Notes: generated from the letters alone by a model not told the origin. Shown: positions 1-7,990, counted from the stretch's first letter. The stretch: 21,503 nucleotides of DNA from Ignavibacteriales bacterium (GCA_007280825.1 QYQI01000081.1:1-21503), one strand, 5' to 3'. Numbers and translations: made by a program.

Positions 1-282
1 AGGTGGAATTAGATTATTTCTTCTTAAATTAAAAAAATTCTTTGATAAATAATAAACAATAACTTGTTTTTTTCTTTCAGAATAAATTTTATTTAGATCA
101 ATAATTGTTAATTGACCTTGTTTACATAAATCAAAAATATTATGTGAATCAATTTTATCAAATAAATTTAACGCTTCTAATTCATTTAATAAAGCTAGTA
201 AAGGCATTGCTGTTTTTTCTTCTAATTCAAGAACTGCTGATTTTAACATAGAAATTGTAAATGGGCCAGTGCCTGATTTCAT
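1..282 (-). CDS. HerA/DUF87-type ATPase, partial, archaeal-like (open at window edge)
   Basis: A minus-strand frame is open from a stop at 298-300 to position 1, so the gene continues off the left edge; an ATG at 282 or 249 could start the visible part. The translation contains LNELEALNLFDKI, then GQLTIIDLNKI, then KQVIVYYLSKNFF and a final NNLIPP. This order (helix ending in LxLF, a GQLTIIDL strand, a helix, then IPP just before the expected Walker B EEAH motif) is what I know from the C-terminal half of HerA/DUF87 hexameric DNA-translocating ATPases, especially archaeal ones. The Walker motifs themselves lie outside the window. G+C is about 21% over the first 240 bases by hand count, below the rest of the window, and the gene points away from its neighbour. 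It may be acquired DNA or an assembly chimera. Family call moderate; the presence of a real coding frame is likelier than the exact family. Confidence 0.55.
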   Translation of the reverse strand, partial: MKSGTGPFTISMLKSAVLELEEKTAMPLLALLNELEALNLFDKIDSHNIFDLCKQGQLTIIDLNKIYSERKKQVIVYYLSKNFFNLRRNNLIPP

Positions 283-322
283 TTCATTTTTTAATTTTCA
301 TTACCTTATCAAAGTAGAAACT

Positions 323-1279
323 ATGCAATGTAGAATTTGTGGTAATCAAAAAAATAATCAAGAATATGAAGCTCAAGAAATGCTGTTTGGATATAGGGAT
401 GTCTTCCTTTATTTCCAATGCTCAATGTGCGATTGTCTGCAGATTGAAAAATTTCCTCCCGATATTTCAAAGTATTACTCTGATGGCTACTATTCGTATA
501 AACTAAACTCGAAGTTGAATATAATTGAGAGGTTAGTGAAAAATTTGAGAAATGAATATGCTGTCTTCAATAGAGGAATTATTGGAAAACTATTATATGC
601 CAAATATCCGGCAATAGAATATAGAGCTCTTGCTCACCTTCCGATAAAAAAAGACTATAATATTCTTGATGTTGGAGGTGGAGCAGGCATATTTCTGCAC
701 TCACTTCGTGGAATTGGATTTAAAAACCTTCTTGGGATTGATCCTTTTAATGAGAAAGATTTTGAATATGGAAATGGCTTAAGAATTCAAAAAAAAAATA
801 TACATGAGGTTCAGGGCAAATGGGATGTGATAATGTTTCATCATTCTCTTGAACATATTCATGAACAAGAAAAGACATTAAAAATTGCATTTGATTTATT
901 AAAACCCGGTGGCTATTGTATAATTAGAGTTCCGACTGTTTCTTCTTATGCATGGAAGCACTATGGAATGAAATGGGTACAGATAGATGCGCCTAGACAT
1001 TATTATCTTCATTCTATCAAGAGTATCGAAATTCTTTCCGGAAAAACAAACTTTGAGCTTAACAACGTTATTTATGACTCGACAGCTTTTCAATTCTGGG
1101 GAAGTGATCAGTATTTAAAGAACATACCGCTGAATGACCCACATTCATATTTAAGGAATCCTAAGAATTCCCTTTTTTCGAAAAAAGATATTTCGGGGTT
1201 TTCCAAACATGCTAAGGAACTTAATGCTGCCAAACTGGGAGATCAAGCGGTTTTTTACTTAAAAAAATTAGTCAAATAA
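323..1279 (+). CDS. Zinc-ribbon class I SAM-dependent methyltransferase, glycan-cluster type
   Basis: The product is 318 residues. I place the start at the ATG at 323, because the frame upstream (to a GTG at 269) overlaps the minus-strand fragment and the family begins at the zinc ribbon. Four cysteines form a ribbon: C3/C6 (CRIC) and C33/C36 (CSMC). A class I Rossmann fold follows, with ILDVGGGAG around residues 114-122 as the SAM-binding loop, an acidic GIDP after the second strand, DVIMFHHSLEHI as motif II and LLKPGGYCIIRVP as the post-motif strand. This architecture (Methyltransf_23-like with an N-terminal Cys cluster) is common in O-antigen and capsule clusters, where such enzymes methylate nucleotide sugars or glycan residues. 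The acceptor cannot be read from sequence. No clear ribosome binding site is visible. The gene borders the flippase remnant and lies upstream of the polyprenyl-glycan operon. Confidence 0.8.
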   Translation: MQCRICGNQKNNQEYEAQEMLFGYRDVFLYFQCSMCDCLQIEKFPPDISKYYSDGYYSYKLNSKLNIIERLVKNLRNEYAVFNRGIIGKLLYAKYPAIEYRALAHLPIKKDYNILDVGGGAGIFLHSLRGIGFKNLLGIDPFNEKDFEYGNGLRIQKKNIHEVQGKWDVIMFHHSLEHIHEQEKTLKIAFDLLKPGGYCIIRVPTVSSYAWKHYGMKWVQIDAPRHYYLHSIKSIEILSGKTNFELNNVIYDSTAFQFWGSDQYLKNIPLNDPHSYLRNPKNSLFSKKDISGFSKHAKELNAAKLGDQAVFYLKKLVK

Positions 1280-1360
1280 TCCTGATAGTTGTAATGATTT
1301 CAGAAGAATCTATTTCAATTACTCTGATTTGTATTTCGGTTGTTGATTAAATAAAAAATT

Positions 1361-1661
1361 TTGTGTTTTCAAAACAGCATTGATTTTTTTTCTCAATTCA
1401 ATAAACTGGCCCAAAATGTCATATCACAATCAATGGAACAAGCGACTACGATTGTCCTTCACCAAATCTCAATACTTTTTGCTGCTCGCTTTCTTGGTGT
1501 CAACAAGGTTGGATTTTTTAGCGATCTCCTCGCAATAATTGGAATACTCTCAAAATTTGTGGATTTTTGTGTCGAGCTTATTACCTTCAGATAATTTTAA
1601 TCTTAGGATGGGAAAAAAGTACTGAAATTTTAATATTTTCTCTCACGAATCTGTTATGATA
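1361..1661 (+). pseudogene. Remnant of a Wzx/PST-type polysaccharide flippase (N-terminal piece)
   Basis: A 77-codon frame (TTG at 1361, stop at 1592-1594) encodes a segment with LHQISILFAARFLGV, then GFFSDLLAIIGILSKFVDF and ending ITFR. That is the first transmembrane pair of MOP-superfamily O-antigen flippases: a long membrane helix, then ARxLG, GxxS, and GILSxxxDFG. Such proteins are normally about 400-500 residues, so this one is cut after about 15%. A second frame (about 1594-1656) continues with EKSTEILIFSLTNLL, which could be the next part of the same protein after a frameshift before it also meets a stop. I therefore call it a decayed gene rather than a small functional protein. A different, intact flippase lies at 8536-10002 and could have made this copy dispensable. 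The family reading is good; the continuation past 1594 is tentative. Confidence 0.55.
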
Positions 1662-1700
1662 TGAATTTCAATTGAACATTTAATTTTGGATTAGTTTTAA

Positions 1701-2897
1701 ATGAAATATGACGTAATTGTTATTGGCGCAGGTATTGTCGGATTAGCTTCTGCGTTGAAGATTCTAGAAAAGAATCGTTCACTAAAATTACTTATACTGG
1801 AAAAAGAAAATAGTGTAGCAAAACATCAAACAGGAAATAACAGCGGGGTTATTCATTCCGGCATTTATTATAAACCCGGAAGTTTGAAAGCACAGAATTG
1901 CGTCAGCGGATATAAAATGCTGATTGATTTTTGCAATGAGAATGAAGTCCGTTACAATATTTGCGGAAAAGTGATTGTTGCAGTTACTGAAAAAGAAATT
2001 CCCGTAATGGAAAATATTCTTGATCGCGGAAACAAAAATGGTCTTAAGGGATTAAAAAGATTAACGCGTACAGAAGTGAAAGAAATTGAACCGCACGTTG
2101 ATTGTGTTGCGGGAATTTTTGTTCCTCAGACTGGAATAATTAATTACAGCGAAGTGTCAGAAAAATATCTCGAACTAATTAAACGCGCTGAAGGGAAAAT
2201 AGAATTCAATACTGATGTAAAAAATTTATTAATTAAGAATGATGAATGTGAAGTAGTTACCTCTAAAGGTGTTTTCAAATCCCATGTTGTAGTTACATGT
2301 GCAGGATTATTTGCAGATAGAATCACAAAAATGACTCATCCGGATTTGCAATTGCGTCTTATTCCTTTTCGTGGTGAATATTATAAATTGAAGGTAGAAA
2401 AAAATAATTTGGTGAATGCTCTTATCTATCCCGTACCCGATCCGGCTTTCCCATTCTTAGGTGTTCATTTTACTAAAATGATTAATGGAGAAAGAGAATG
2501 TGGTCCGAATGCAGTTCTTTCTTTTAAGCGTGAAGGATACACGAAAACAAGTTTTAATTTACTGGATACATTTGAAACCTTTACTTGGAACGGCTTTCAT
2601 AAATTGATTAAAAAACATTGGAGAATGGGATTAGGCGAGTTTTACAGATCGTATAACAAAAAAGCATTTGTTAGAGCGTTAAATAAATTGATTCCCGAAG
2701 TAACTGCAAAGGATCTTGCACCCGGTGGTGCCGGTGTGCGGGCTCAAGCATGCTTAAAAGATGGAAGTTTACTTGATGATTTTTATATTGTTGAAGATAA
2801 GAAAGTTGTTCACGTTTGCAACGCACCTTCTCCTGCTGCTACCGCTTCGTTATCAATAGGAGATTTTATTTCTGATAAAGTTTTAACAAAAATTTAA
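1701..2897 (+). CDS. lhgO: L-2-hydroxyglutarate oxidase/dehydrogenase
   Basis: The 398-residue FAD protein of the DAO superfamily has the length usual for LhgO. The N-terminal dinucleotide-binding motif GAGIVG is at residues 9-14, and the family signature HQTGNNSGVIHSGIYY spans 42-57. GAGVRAQ lies near residue 350, and the C-terminus carries the PSPAATASLSIG segment that closes over FAD. Known members oxidise L-2-hydroxyglutarate to 2-oxoglutarate and pass electrons to the quinone pool at the membrane. The gene ends one base before the phosphoglycosyltransferase, so the two are almost certainly co-transcribed and translationally coupled. That is an unexpected neighbour for a glycan-initiating enzyme, and the 2-hydroxyacid substrate here could differ. 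No Shine-Dalgarno sequence is evident. Family confidence is high; substrate confidence moderate. Confidence 0.9.
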   Translation: MKYDVIVIGAGIVGLASALKILEKNRSLKLLILEKENSVAKHQTGNNSGVIHSGIYYKPGSLKAQNCVSGYKMLIDFCNENEVRYNICGKVIVAVTEKEIPVMENILDRGNKNGLKGLKRLTRTEVKEIEPHVDCVAGIFVPQTGIINYSEVSEKYLELIKRAEGKIEFNTDVKNLLIKNDECEVVTSKGVFKSHVVVTCAGLFADRITKMTHPDLQLRLIPFRGEYYKLKVEKNNLVNALIYPVPDPAFPFLGVHFTKMINGERECGPNAVLSFKREGYTKTSFNLLDTFETFTWNGFHKLIKKHWRMGLGEFYRSYNKKAFVRALNKLIPEVTAKDLAPGGAGVRAQACLKDGSLLDDFYIVEDKKVVHVCNAPSPAATASLSIGDFISDKVLTKI

Positions 2898-2898
2898 T

Positions 2899-4302
2899 AT
2901 GAATAAACGAACCGAAAAATTTTTAATACTGACTACGGATTTTATAACAGTTAATCTTGCGTGGATTTTATTTTTCTACGTTCGGGTCCAAACCGGCTGG
3001 TTCGAGTTAATCGCTCAGCCCGATATCCTTCTTTCAATGATCGCTGTTTATTTTTATTGGCTCATCTTTTTTACTTTTGTTGGAATGTACCGTACATGGT
3101 TTGCTCTTTCAAGATTTGATGAATTATCTACGTTGTTCAAAGCATCGTTTGTAGGCGTCTTTATTTTATTCTTTTTAGTATTGTATGATGATTACGCAAA
3201 CGGCGTTACCACCTCAGTTCGATTTTATATTTTCCTTTACTGGGGAATTTTTCTTTTTGTTGTTAGTGCGGGAAGATTATTCATTAGAAGTCTTCAACGA
3301 AGACTTCTTATTAAAGGAATCGGAAGACGGAATGCTCTTATCGTAGGGTTCAATTCTAAAGCAAGCGAAATTCATAATTCAATTCTCAAATTCCGTGAAC
3401 TTGGTGTTGATGTTGTAGCTTATGTTGATGTTGATGGTTCTCAACTTAACAATTCATTTAAAAATATTTCTGTTGTAGATACAACTCACAATCTGGAATC
3501 TGTTCTGGAAAATTATCAGATCAAAAATGTTATAATTTCTCTGGGACGGCATGAAGAAGAAACTATTCTTGAAGTGATTTCACGTTGTGAAGGAAAGAAC
3601 GTTGAGATAAAAATCGTTCCCGATCTTTATGATATAATAAGCGGGCAGGCAAAGATCTCTCAACTTTATAGTTTTCCTCTGATTGATGTAATGCCGGAGC
3701 TAATGCCCGAGTGGGAAAAGAAAATAAAAAGGTTGATGGATGTTTTCCTGTCCTTTGTTCTTATTGTTTTAACTTCGCCGGCAACTTTATTAACAGCACT
3801 AATTATAAAATTAGACAGTAAAGGACCTGTATTTTTCAAGCAAGAACGTGCCGGAATGAACGGAAAAATTTTTAAGATGGTTAAGTTTAGAACAATGATT
3901 GCAGATGCGGAAAAACATACCGGTCCGATTTGGTCGGCAAAAGATGATCCGAGAATTACTAAAATTGGTAGATTCGTCCGTAAAGTACACCTTGATGAAA
4001 TCCCGCAAGTTTTTAATGTACTGAAAGGCGACATGAGTTTTGTCGGACCGCGTCCCGAACGGCCTTTCTTTGTAGAAAAACTTTCTCATGAAATTCCGCT
4101 TTACAAAAGAAGATTAAAAGTAAGACCGGGAATTACCGGCTGGGCGCAAGTAAAACATAAATACGATGAGACAATAGAAGATGTAAAAGTTAAACTTCGT
4201 TATGATTTATTCTATATTGAAAACATGAGTTTAAGAATGGATTTTAAAATAATTTTCAGAACTGTTTTTGTAGTATTATTCGGTAAAGGTCATTACGATT
4301 AA
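2899..4302 (+). CDS. Polyprenyl-phosphate sugar-1-phosphate transferase (WcaJ/WbaP-like initiator)
   Basis: This 467-residue polytopic phosphoglycosyltransferase has four N-terminal membrane helices (about residues 8-30, 44-66, 82-102, 110-130). A Rossmann-like CoA_binding_3 region follows (about 145-270, with NALIVGFNSKA at its start). The catalytic bacterial sugar-transferase domain comes after a re-entrant helix at about 275-305. The domain is complete: GPVFFKQERAG, KFRTM at 329-333, the Asp-Glu dyad D366/E367 in LDEIPQVFNVLKGDM, SFVGPRPE and RPGITGWAQV. Family members transfer a sugar-1-phosphate (commonly glucose or galactose) from its UDP form to undecaprenyl phosphate on the cytoplasmic face, starting exopolysaccharide or O-antigen synthesis. 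It is sandwiched between lhgO (1 bp away) and a Dpm1-like GT2. A second, degenerate copy of the same architecture is fused to the GT two genes downstream. The sugar specificity cannot be read. Confidence 0.92.
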   Translation: MNKRTEKFLILTTDFITVNLAWILFFYVRVQTGWFELIAQPDILLSMIAVYFYWLIFFTFVGMYRTWFALSRFDELSTLFKASFVGVFILFFLVLYDDYANGVTTSVRFYIFLYWGIFLFVVSAGRLFIRSLQRRLLIKGIGRRNALIVGFNSKASEIHNSILKFRELGVDVVAYVDVDGSQLNNSFKNISVVDTTHNLESVLENYQIKNVIISLGRHEEETILEVISRCEGKNVEIKIVPDLYDIISGQAKISQLYSFPLIDVMPELMPEWEKKIKRLMDVFLSFVLIVLTSPATLLTALIIKLDSKGPVFFKQERAGMNGKIFKMVKFRTMIADAEKHTGPIWSAKDDPRITKIGRFVRKVHLDEIPQVFNVLKGDMSFVGPRPERPFFVEKLSHEIPLYKRRLKVRPGITGWAQVKHKYDETIEDVKVKLRYDLFYIENMSLRMDFKIIFRTVFVVLFGKGHYD

Positions 4303-4316
4303 AATTAAATTTGATT

Positions 4317-5033
4317 ATGAAAGCGATAGTAATAATTCCTACATACAACGAAATTCACAATATCAAAAAACTGATTCCCGATCTTCTCGCATCTTATCCT
4401 TCCCTTGATATTTTAATTGTGGATGATAATTCCCCGGATGGAACAGCAAATGCCGTTGATGAAATGATCAAAAATAATTCTCGCGTAAAAATTATTAAAC
4501 GAGAAGGAAAAAAGGGACTCGGTACAGCTTACGTTGCCGGATTTAAATACATGCTGGCAAATGGGTATGATTGCGCTGTTCAGATGGATGCTGATTTCTC
4601 ACACGATCCTAAGGAAATTAAAAGATTTTTAGAAGAAGTAAAAGATCATGATCTGATAATCGGCAGCAGATATATTTACGGAGTTCGTGTTATCAACTGG
4701 CCGATCAGAAGATTAGTGTTAAGTTATTCCGCAAATCTTTATTCAAGAATTATTACCGGAATGCCGGTTAAAGACGGAACCGGCGGATTTAAATGCTTCC
4801 GCCGTAAAGTATTGGAAGCGATAAATCTTGATGCAATTCACTCTAACGGTTATTCATTTCAAATAGAAATGAATTATAAGGCATGGAAAAAAGGATTTAA
4901 GCTTATTGAAATTCCAATAACTTTTGTTGATAGAGTACATGGCACTTCAAAGATGTCTAAGAAAATTGTTCGCGAAGCGGTTATTATGGTATGGAAGTTA
5001 AGATTGCAAAGTATTTTCGGCACATTAAATTAA
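4317..5033 (+). CDS. Polyprenol-phosphate mannosyltransferase-like GT2 (Dpm1 family)
   Basis: The product has 238 residues from the ATG at 4317; a TTG six bases upstream only adds two residues and is not needed. It is a GT-A fold enzyme of family GT2: VIIPTYNE near the N-terminus, ILIVDDNSPDGT as the nucleotide-sugar-binding strand, and DADFSHDP with the metal-binding D91/D93. The downstream GSRY, DGTGGFKCFRR, NGYSFQIEM and R-HGTSKMS segments are typical of Dpm1-type synthases. There is no C-terminal membrane domain, so it resembles the short soluble class that works at the membrane surface. Known members transfer mannose (or another sugar) from its nucleotide-linked form to a polyprenyl phosphate, giving a lipid-linked donor for periplasmic glycosylation or lipid modification. 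It starts 14 bp after the initiator gene and ends 7 bp before the GT2 fusion, so it is within the same operon. Confidence 0.88.
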   Translation: MKAIVIIPTYNEIHNIKKLIPDLLASYPSLDILIVDDNSPDGTANAVDEMIKNNSRVKIIKREGKKGLGTAYVAGFKYMLANGYDCAVQMDADFSHDPKEIKRFLEEVKDHDLIIGSRYIYGVRVINWPIRRLVLSYSANLYSRIITGMPVKDGTGGFKCFRRKVLEAINLDAIHSNGYSFQIEMNYKAWKKGFKLIEIPITFVDRVHGTSKMSKKIVREAVIMVWKLRLQSIFGTLN

Positions 5034-5040
5034 GAGCGCA

Positions 5041-7029
5041 ATGATTGATCTCTCAATAATAATTATCAATTATAACGTAAAAGAATTTTTACTTAATCTC
5101 CTGGATTCAATACGTAAAGCGGTAAAAAATATTTCTACGGAAATAATTATTGTTGATAATGCTTCAGATGACGGCAGTGTTGAAATCCTACGAGAGAAAT
5201 TTCCCAATATTAAATTAATAGCCAACAAGAAAAATGTGGGATTCGGATCTGCAAACAATCAAGCAATGGAATCTGCAAAAGGGAAATATTTTTTGTTTAT
5301 CAATCCCGATGCAATTGTTAGAGAAGATACTTTATTAAAAATGTTGGAGTTCTTTGATAAGACTCCACAAGCTGGAATCGCCGGATGCAAAGTATTAAAT
5401 CCAGATGGTTCATTACAACTTGCTTGCAGAAGAAGTTTCCCCGGACCATGGACATCATTTACAAAAGTTATGGGATTGAGTAAACTTTTTCCAAAGAGCC
5501 GTTTGTTCGCGCGTTATAATTTAACCTACCTCGATGAAAATCAAACTTACGAAGTTGATGCTGTTAGCGGCGCATTTATGATGATGAAAAAAGAAGTTTA
5601 TGAAAAAATTGGCGGATTCGATCAGCAGTTTTTTATGTATGGCGAAGATCTGGATCTTTGCTACCGAGCGCAAAAATCCGGCTATAAAGTTTTTTATGTA
5701 CACAACACCGAAATAATTCATTATAAAGGTGAGAGTACAAAGAGAAGCAGTTTAGATGAAACAAAAATCTTTTACGACGCTATGCATCTTTTTGTCCGTA
5801 AACATTTTTCTTCCTCATTCATCATTGAGTCCATCCTTCAGATAGCAATTCTTTTCAGAAAACTAATTGCTTTTGCAAATATTTATAAGCTTGCGTTTCT
5901 TTCAATTATTGTTGACTTCTTTACTTTTTCAACATCTATTCTTCTTGCTTCAAATATATATTCTAACGAGCATTGGAGAGGTTTTCCGAATTATGTAAAA
6001 CCTTGGGTATATTTTATCCCTGCCTTTGTTCAAATTATTATATCGTCTGTAAGCGGCTCGTATAGTAAAAGAACATTTTCAATTTTACGCACAGTTATTT
6101 CTCTTTTGTTTGGAATGATATTTTTATCTGCTTTAACTTATTTCTTCAAACAAGTAGCATTCAGCCGTGCAGTTGTTTTAATAACGTATGCACTTGCTCT
6201 TGTTTTCTTTTTGTTCTGGAGGATTGCTCTTAAAGTAATTTTTAAGATCGGACTTGAGACGGATACAAGGAAATCCCGCACGTTAATTGTAGCAAGTGAA
6301 TCTAAAGCAGAAGAACTTGCTTCAAAATTGAAATCAACATTTACTAAACTTTATCAAGTTGTTGGGATTATTGGATTGACTAGAAAAAATATTGGCGGGA
6401 AGATCGGCAATTATAAAATACTTGGTACGTTAGATAACATAAAAAAAATAATAGCTGATGAAAAAGTTGATAAAGTAATCTTTTCTTCAGATGATCTATC
6501 GTTCAATCAAATGTTTTCTGTTGTTGCCGAATGCCAAGGAGAAAATGCCGAGTTTCTTGTAGCAGGCAAAGAATTAGATTATCTAGTCGGCAAATCTTCC
6601 ATAACAATGCTGGATGATATTCCGTTACTGAGAGTGCAGTATAATGTTTCTTCGTACTTTCACCGCGCATCAAAACAAATGCTGGATATAATACTTGCAT
6701 CCTTAATTTTGTTTTTGGTTTATCCTTTCATATATTTATTTCAAAAGCTGAGATCAAAAAAGAGCAAATTCACTCAATTCATCCTCGGAATCCCGAGTGT
6801 TTTCATAGGGAAGAAAAGTTTTGTAGGACCACGTGATAATTCTTATCACGGTGATTTATATGTTGGGAAAACTGGATTAACCGGATTCTGGTTTGTAGAA
6901 AATTTTTTAGAGAATGATGCCGAAGAAATTAAAAAGCTTGATATCTTTTACGCAAAAAATCAAAACGTTTGGTTAGATCTAGAAATAATTGGGAAAACGT
7001 TTTCAAAAATGTTTTTTAGTGCGGAGTAG
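5041..7029 (+). CDS. GT2 glycosyltransferase fused to a degenerate WcaJ-like phosphoglycosyltransferase
   Basis: The 662-residue protein has two modules. Residues 1 to about 265 are a rhamnosyltransferase-like GT2: SIIIINYNV, EIIIVDNASDDGS, KNVGFGSANNQA, the NPDA metal-binding segment with D90, AVSGAFMMMKKEV and FFMYGEDLDLCYRAQ. Residues of about 284-400 hold about four membrane helices, followed by a Rossmann-like region (about 412-530, starting RTLIVASESKAEEL). A shortened sugar-transferase domain then begins with KQMLDIILAS (545-554). It keeps SFVGPRD (593-599), KTGLTGFW (610-617) and LDIFYAKNQNVWLDLEIIGK. However, the stretch that should carry FKQERxG, KFRTM and the catalytic Asp-Glu (DExPQ) is missing: about 45 residues replace about 110. 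So the GT2 half looks active and the other half looks catalytically dead. It may anchor the GT at the membrane beside the initiator at 2899. The next gene, accA, starts 2 bp later. Confidence 0.87.
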   Translation: MIDLSIIIINYNVKEFLLNLLDSIRKAVKNISTEIIIVDNASDDGSVEILREKFPNIKLIANKKNVGFGSANNQAMESAKGKYFLFINPDAIVREDTLLKMLEFFDKTPQAGIAGCKVLNPDGSLQLACRRSFPGPWTSFTKVMGLSKLFPKSRLFARYNLTYLDENQTYEVDAVSGAFMMMKKEVYEKIGGFDQQFFMYGEDLDLCYRAQKSGYKVFYVHNTEIIHYKGESTKRSSLDETKIFYDAMHLFVRKHFSSSFIIESILQIAILFRKLIAFANIYKLAFLSIIVDFFTFSTSILLASNIYSNEHWRGFPNYVKPWVYFIPAFVQIIISSVSGSYSKRTFSILRTVISLLFGMIFLSALTYFFKQVAFSRAVVLITYALALVFFLFWRIALKVIFKIGLETDTRKSRTLIVASESKAEELASKLKSTFTKLYQVVGIIGLTRKNIGGKIGNYKILGTLDNIKKIIADEKVDKVIFSSDDLSFNQMFSVVAECQGENAEFLVAGKELDYLVGKSSITMLDDIPLLRVQYNVSSYFHRASKQMLDIILASLILFLVYPFIYLFQKLRSKKSKFTQFILGIPSVFIGKKSFVGPRDNSYHGDLYVGKTGLTGFWFVENFLENDAEEIKKLDIFYAKNQNVWLDLEIIGKTFSKMFFSAE

Positions 7030-7031
7030 AC

Positions 7032-7982
7032 ATGGCAAAAAATATACTGGATTTTGAGAAGCCCGTAATTGAACTTGAAAAAAAGATTGAGGAAATGCGG
7101 AAGTACGAAGGGCAACTTAATATTTCGGATGAGATAAAAACACTCGAAGAAAAAGTTCATCAACTCAAAAAAAATATTTATAACGATCTTACTCGCTGGC
7201 AGCGTGTTCAGCTCGCCCGTCATCCCGAGCGTCCTTATACTCTGGATTATATATACATGATAACGGAAAATTTTATTGAGATGCACGGTGATAGATTGTT
7301 CAAGGATGATAAAGCAATTGTTGGTGGATTAGCAATGCTTGATGAACAAAAAGTTATGATCATCGGTCATCAAAAAGGACGGGATACTAAATCTAACGTT
7401 TATAGAAATTTTGGGATGTCCAATCCCGAAGGTTACCGCAAAGCATTACGCTTAATGAAACTTGCAGAGAAATTTAAAATTCCTGTTATAACTATGCTCG
7501 ATACTCCTGGAGCTTACCCCGGAATTGAAGCAGAGGAGCGTGGACAGGCAGAAGCAATTGCCAGAAATCTTTTAGAGATGAGCCGTCTTCGCGTTCCGAT
7601 TATTGTAACAATTATCGGCGAAGGTGCTAGCGGAGGTGCATTAGGAATAGGAATTGGTGATAGAGTTTTAATGTTACAAAATACTTGGTATTCGGTAATT
7701 AGTCCGGAATCTTGTTCGAGTATTTTATGGAGAAGTTGGGAATATAAAGAGACTGCCGCCGAAGCACTAAAACTAACTGCCGAAGATTTATTAGAACAAG
7801 GTATTATTGATCGGATTGTTCCGGAACCGTTGGGCGGTGCTCATAAAGATCATTTACAAATTGCAAGCACATTAAAATCCGTACTGAAAGAGGAACTTTC
7901 ATTGTTATTGAAAATAAAACCTGAGAAGTTGATACAGAACCGTCTTGAAAAATTTGCTAAGATGGGAATGTATATTGAATAA
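7032..7982 (+). CDS. accA: Acetyl-CoA carboxylase, carboxyltransferase subunit alpha
   Basis: The 316-residue protein matches AccA in length and order. An N-terminal coiled-coil helix region (LDFEKPVIELEKKIEEM) is followed by WQRVQLARHPERPYTLDYI and FIEMHGDR. The crotonase-like core has VMIIGHQKGRDT, NFGMSNPEGYRKALRLM, TPGAYPGIEAEERGQ, the oxyanion-hole GEGASGGALGIGIGDRV and SVISPESCSSILW. With AccD it transfers a carboxyl group from biotinylated AccB to acetyl-CoA, making malonyl-CoA, the first step of fatty-acid synthesis in the cytoplasm. accD, accB and accC are not in this window, so the subunits are encoded apart. It sits 2 bp behind the glycan GT fusion, so it is probably transcribed at least partly from the glycan operon. 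Very high confidence. Confidence 0.97.
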   Translation: MAKNILDFEKPVIELEKKIEEMRKYEGQLNISDEIKTLEEKVHQLKKNIYNDLTRWQRVQLARHPERPYTLDYIYMITENFIEMHGDRLFKDDKAIVGGLAMLDEQKVMIIGHQKGRDTKSNVYRNFGMSNPEGYRKALRLMKLAEKFKIPVITMLDTPGAYPGIEAEERGQAEAIARNLLEMSRLRVPIIVTIIGEGASGGALGIGIGDRVLMLQNTWYSVISPESCSSILWRSWEYKETAAEALKLTAEDLLEQGIIDRIVPEPLGGAHKDHLQIASTLKSVLKEELSLLLKIKPEKLIQNRLEKFAKMGMYIE

Positions 7983-7990
7983 TAAAAACT

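Noticed and set aside
269..322. Longer N-terminus for the methyltransferase starting at a GTG at 269
   Set aside because: The extra 18 residues are not part of the zinc-ribbon family start, and this stretch overlaps the low-GC minus-strand fragment; the ATG at 323 begins exactly at the Cys motif.
1651..1660. TATGAT as a -10 box for lhgO
   Set aside because: No matching -35 element lies 16-18 bp upstream, and the region is A/T-rich enough for chance matches.
3666..4089. Two minus-strand open frames (122 and 92 codons) inside the phosphoglycosyltransferase gene
   Set aside because: They lie opposite the catalytic domain with its conserved motifs on the + strand, have no recognisable domain and no ribosome site.
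6960..7286. 108-codon minus-strand frame across the GT-fusion/accA junction
   Set aside because: Antisense to two clearly coding genes; its translation is low-complexity Phe/Asn/Ile-rich without a motif.
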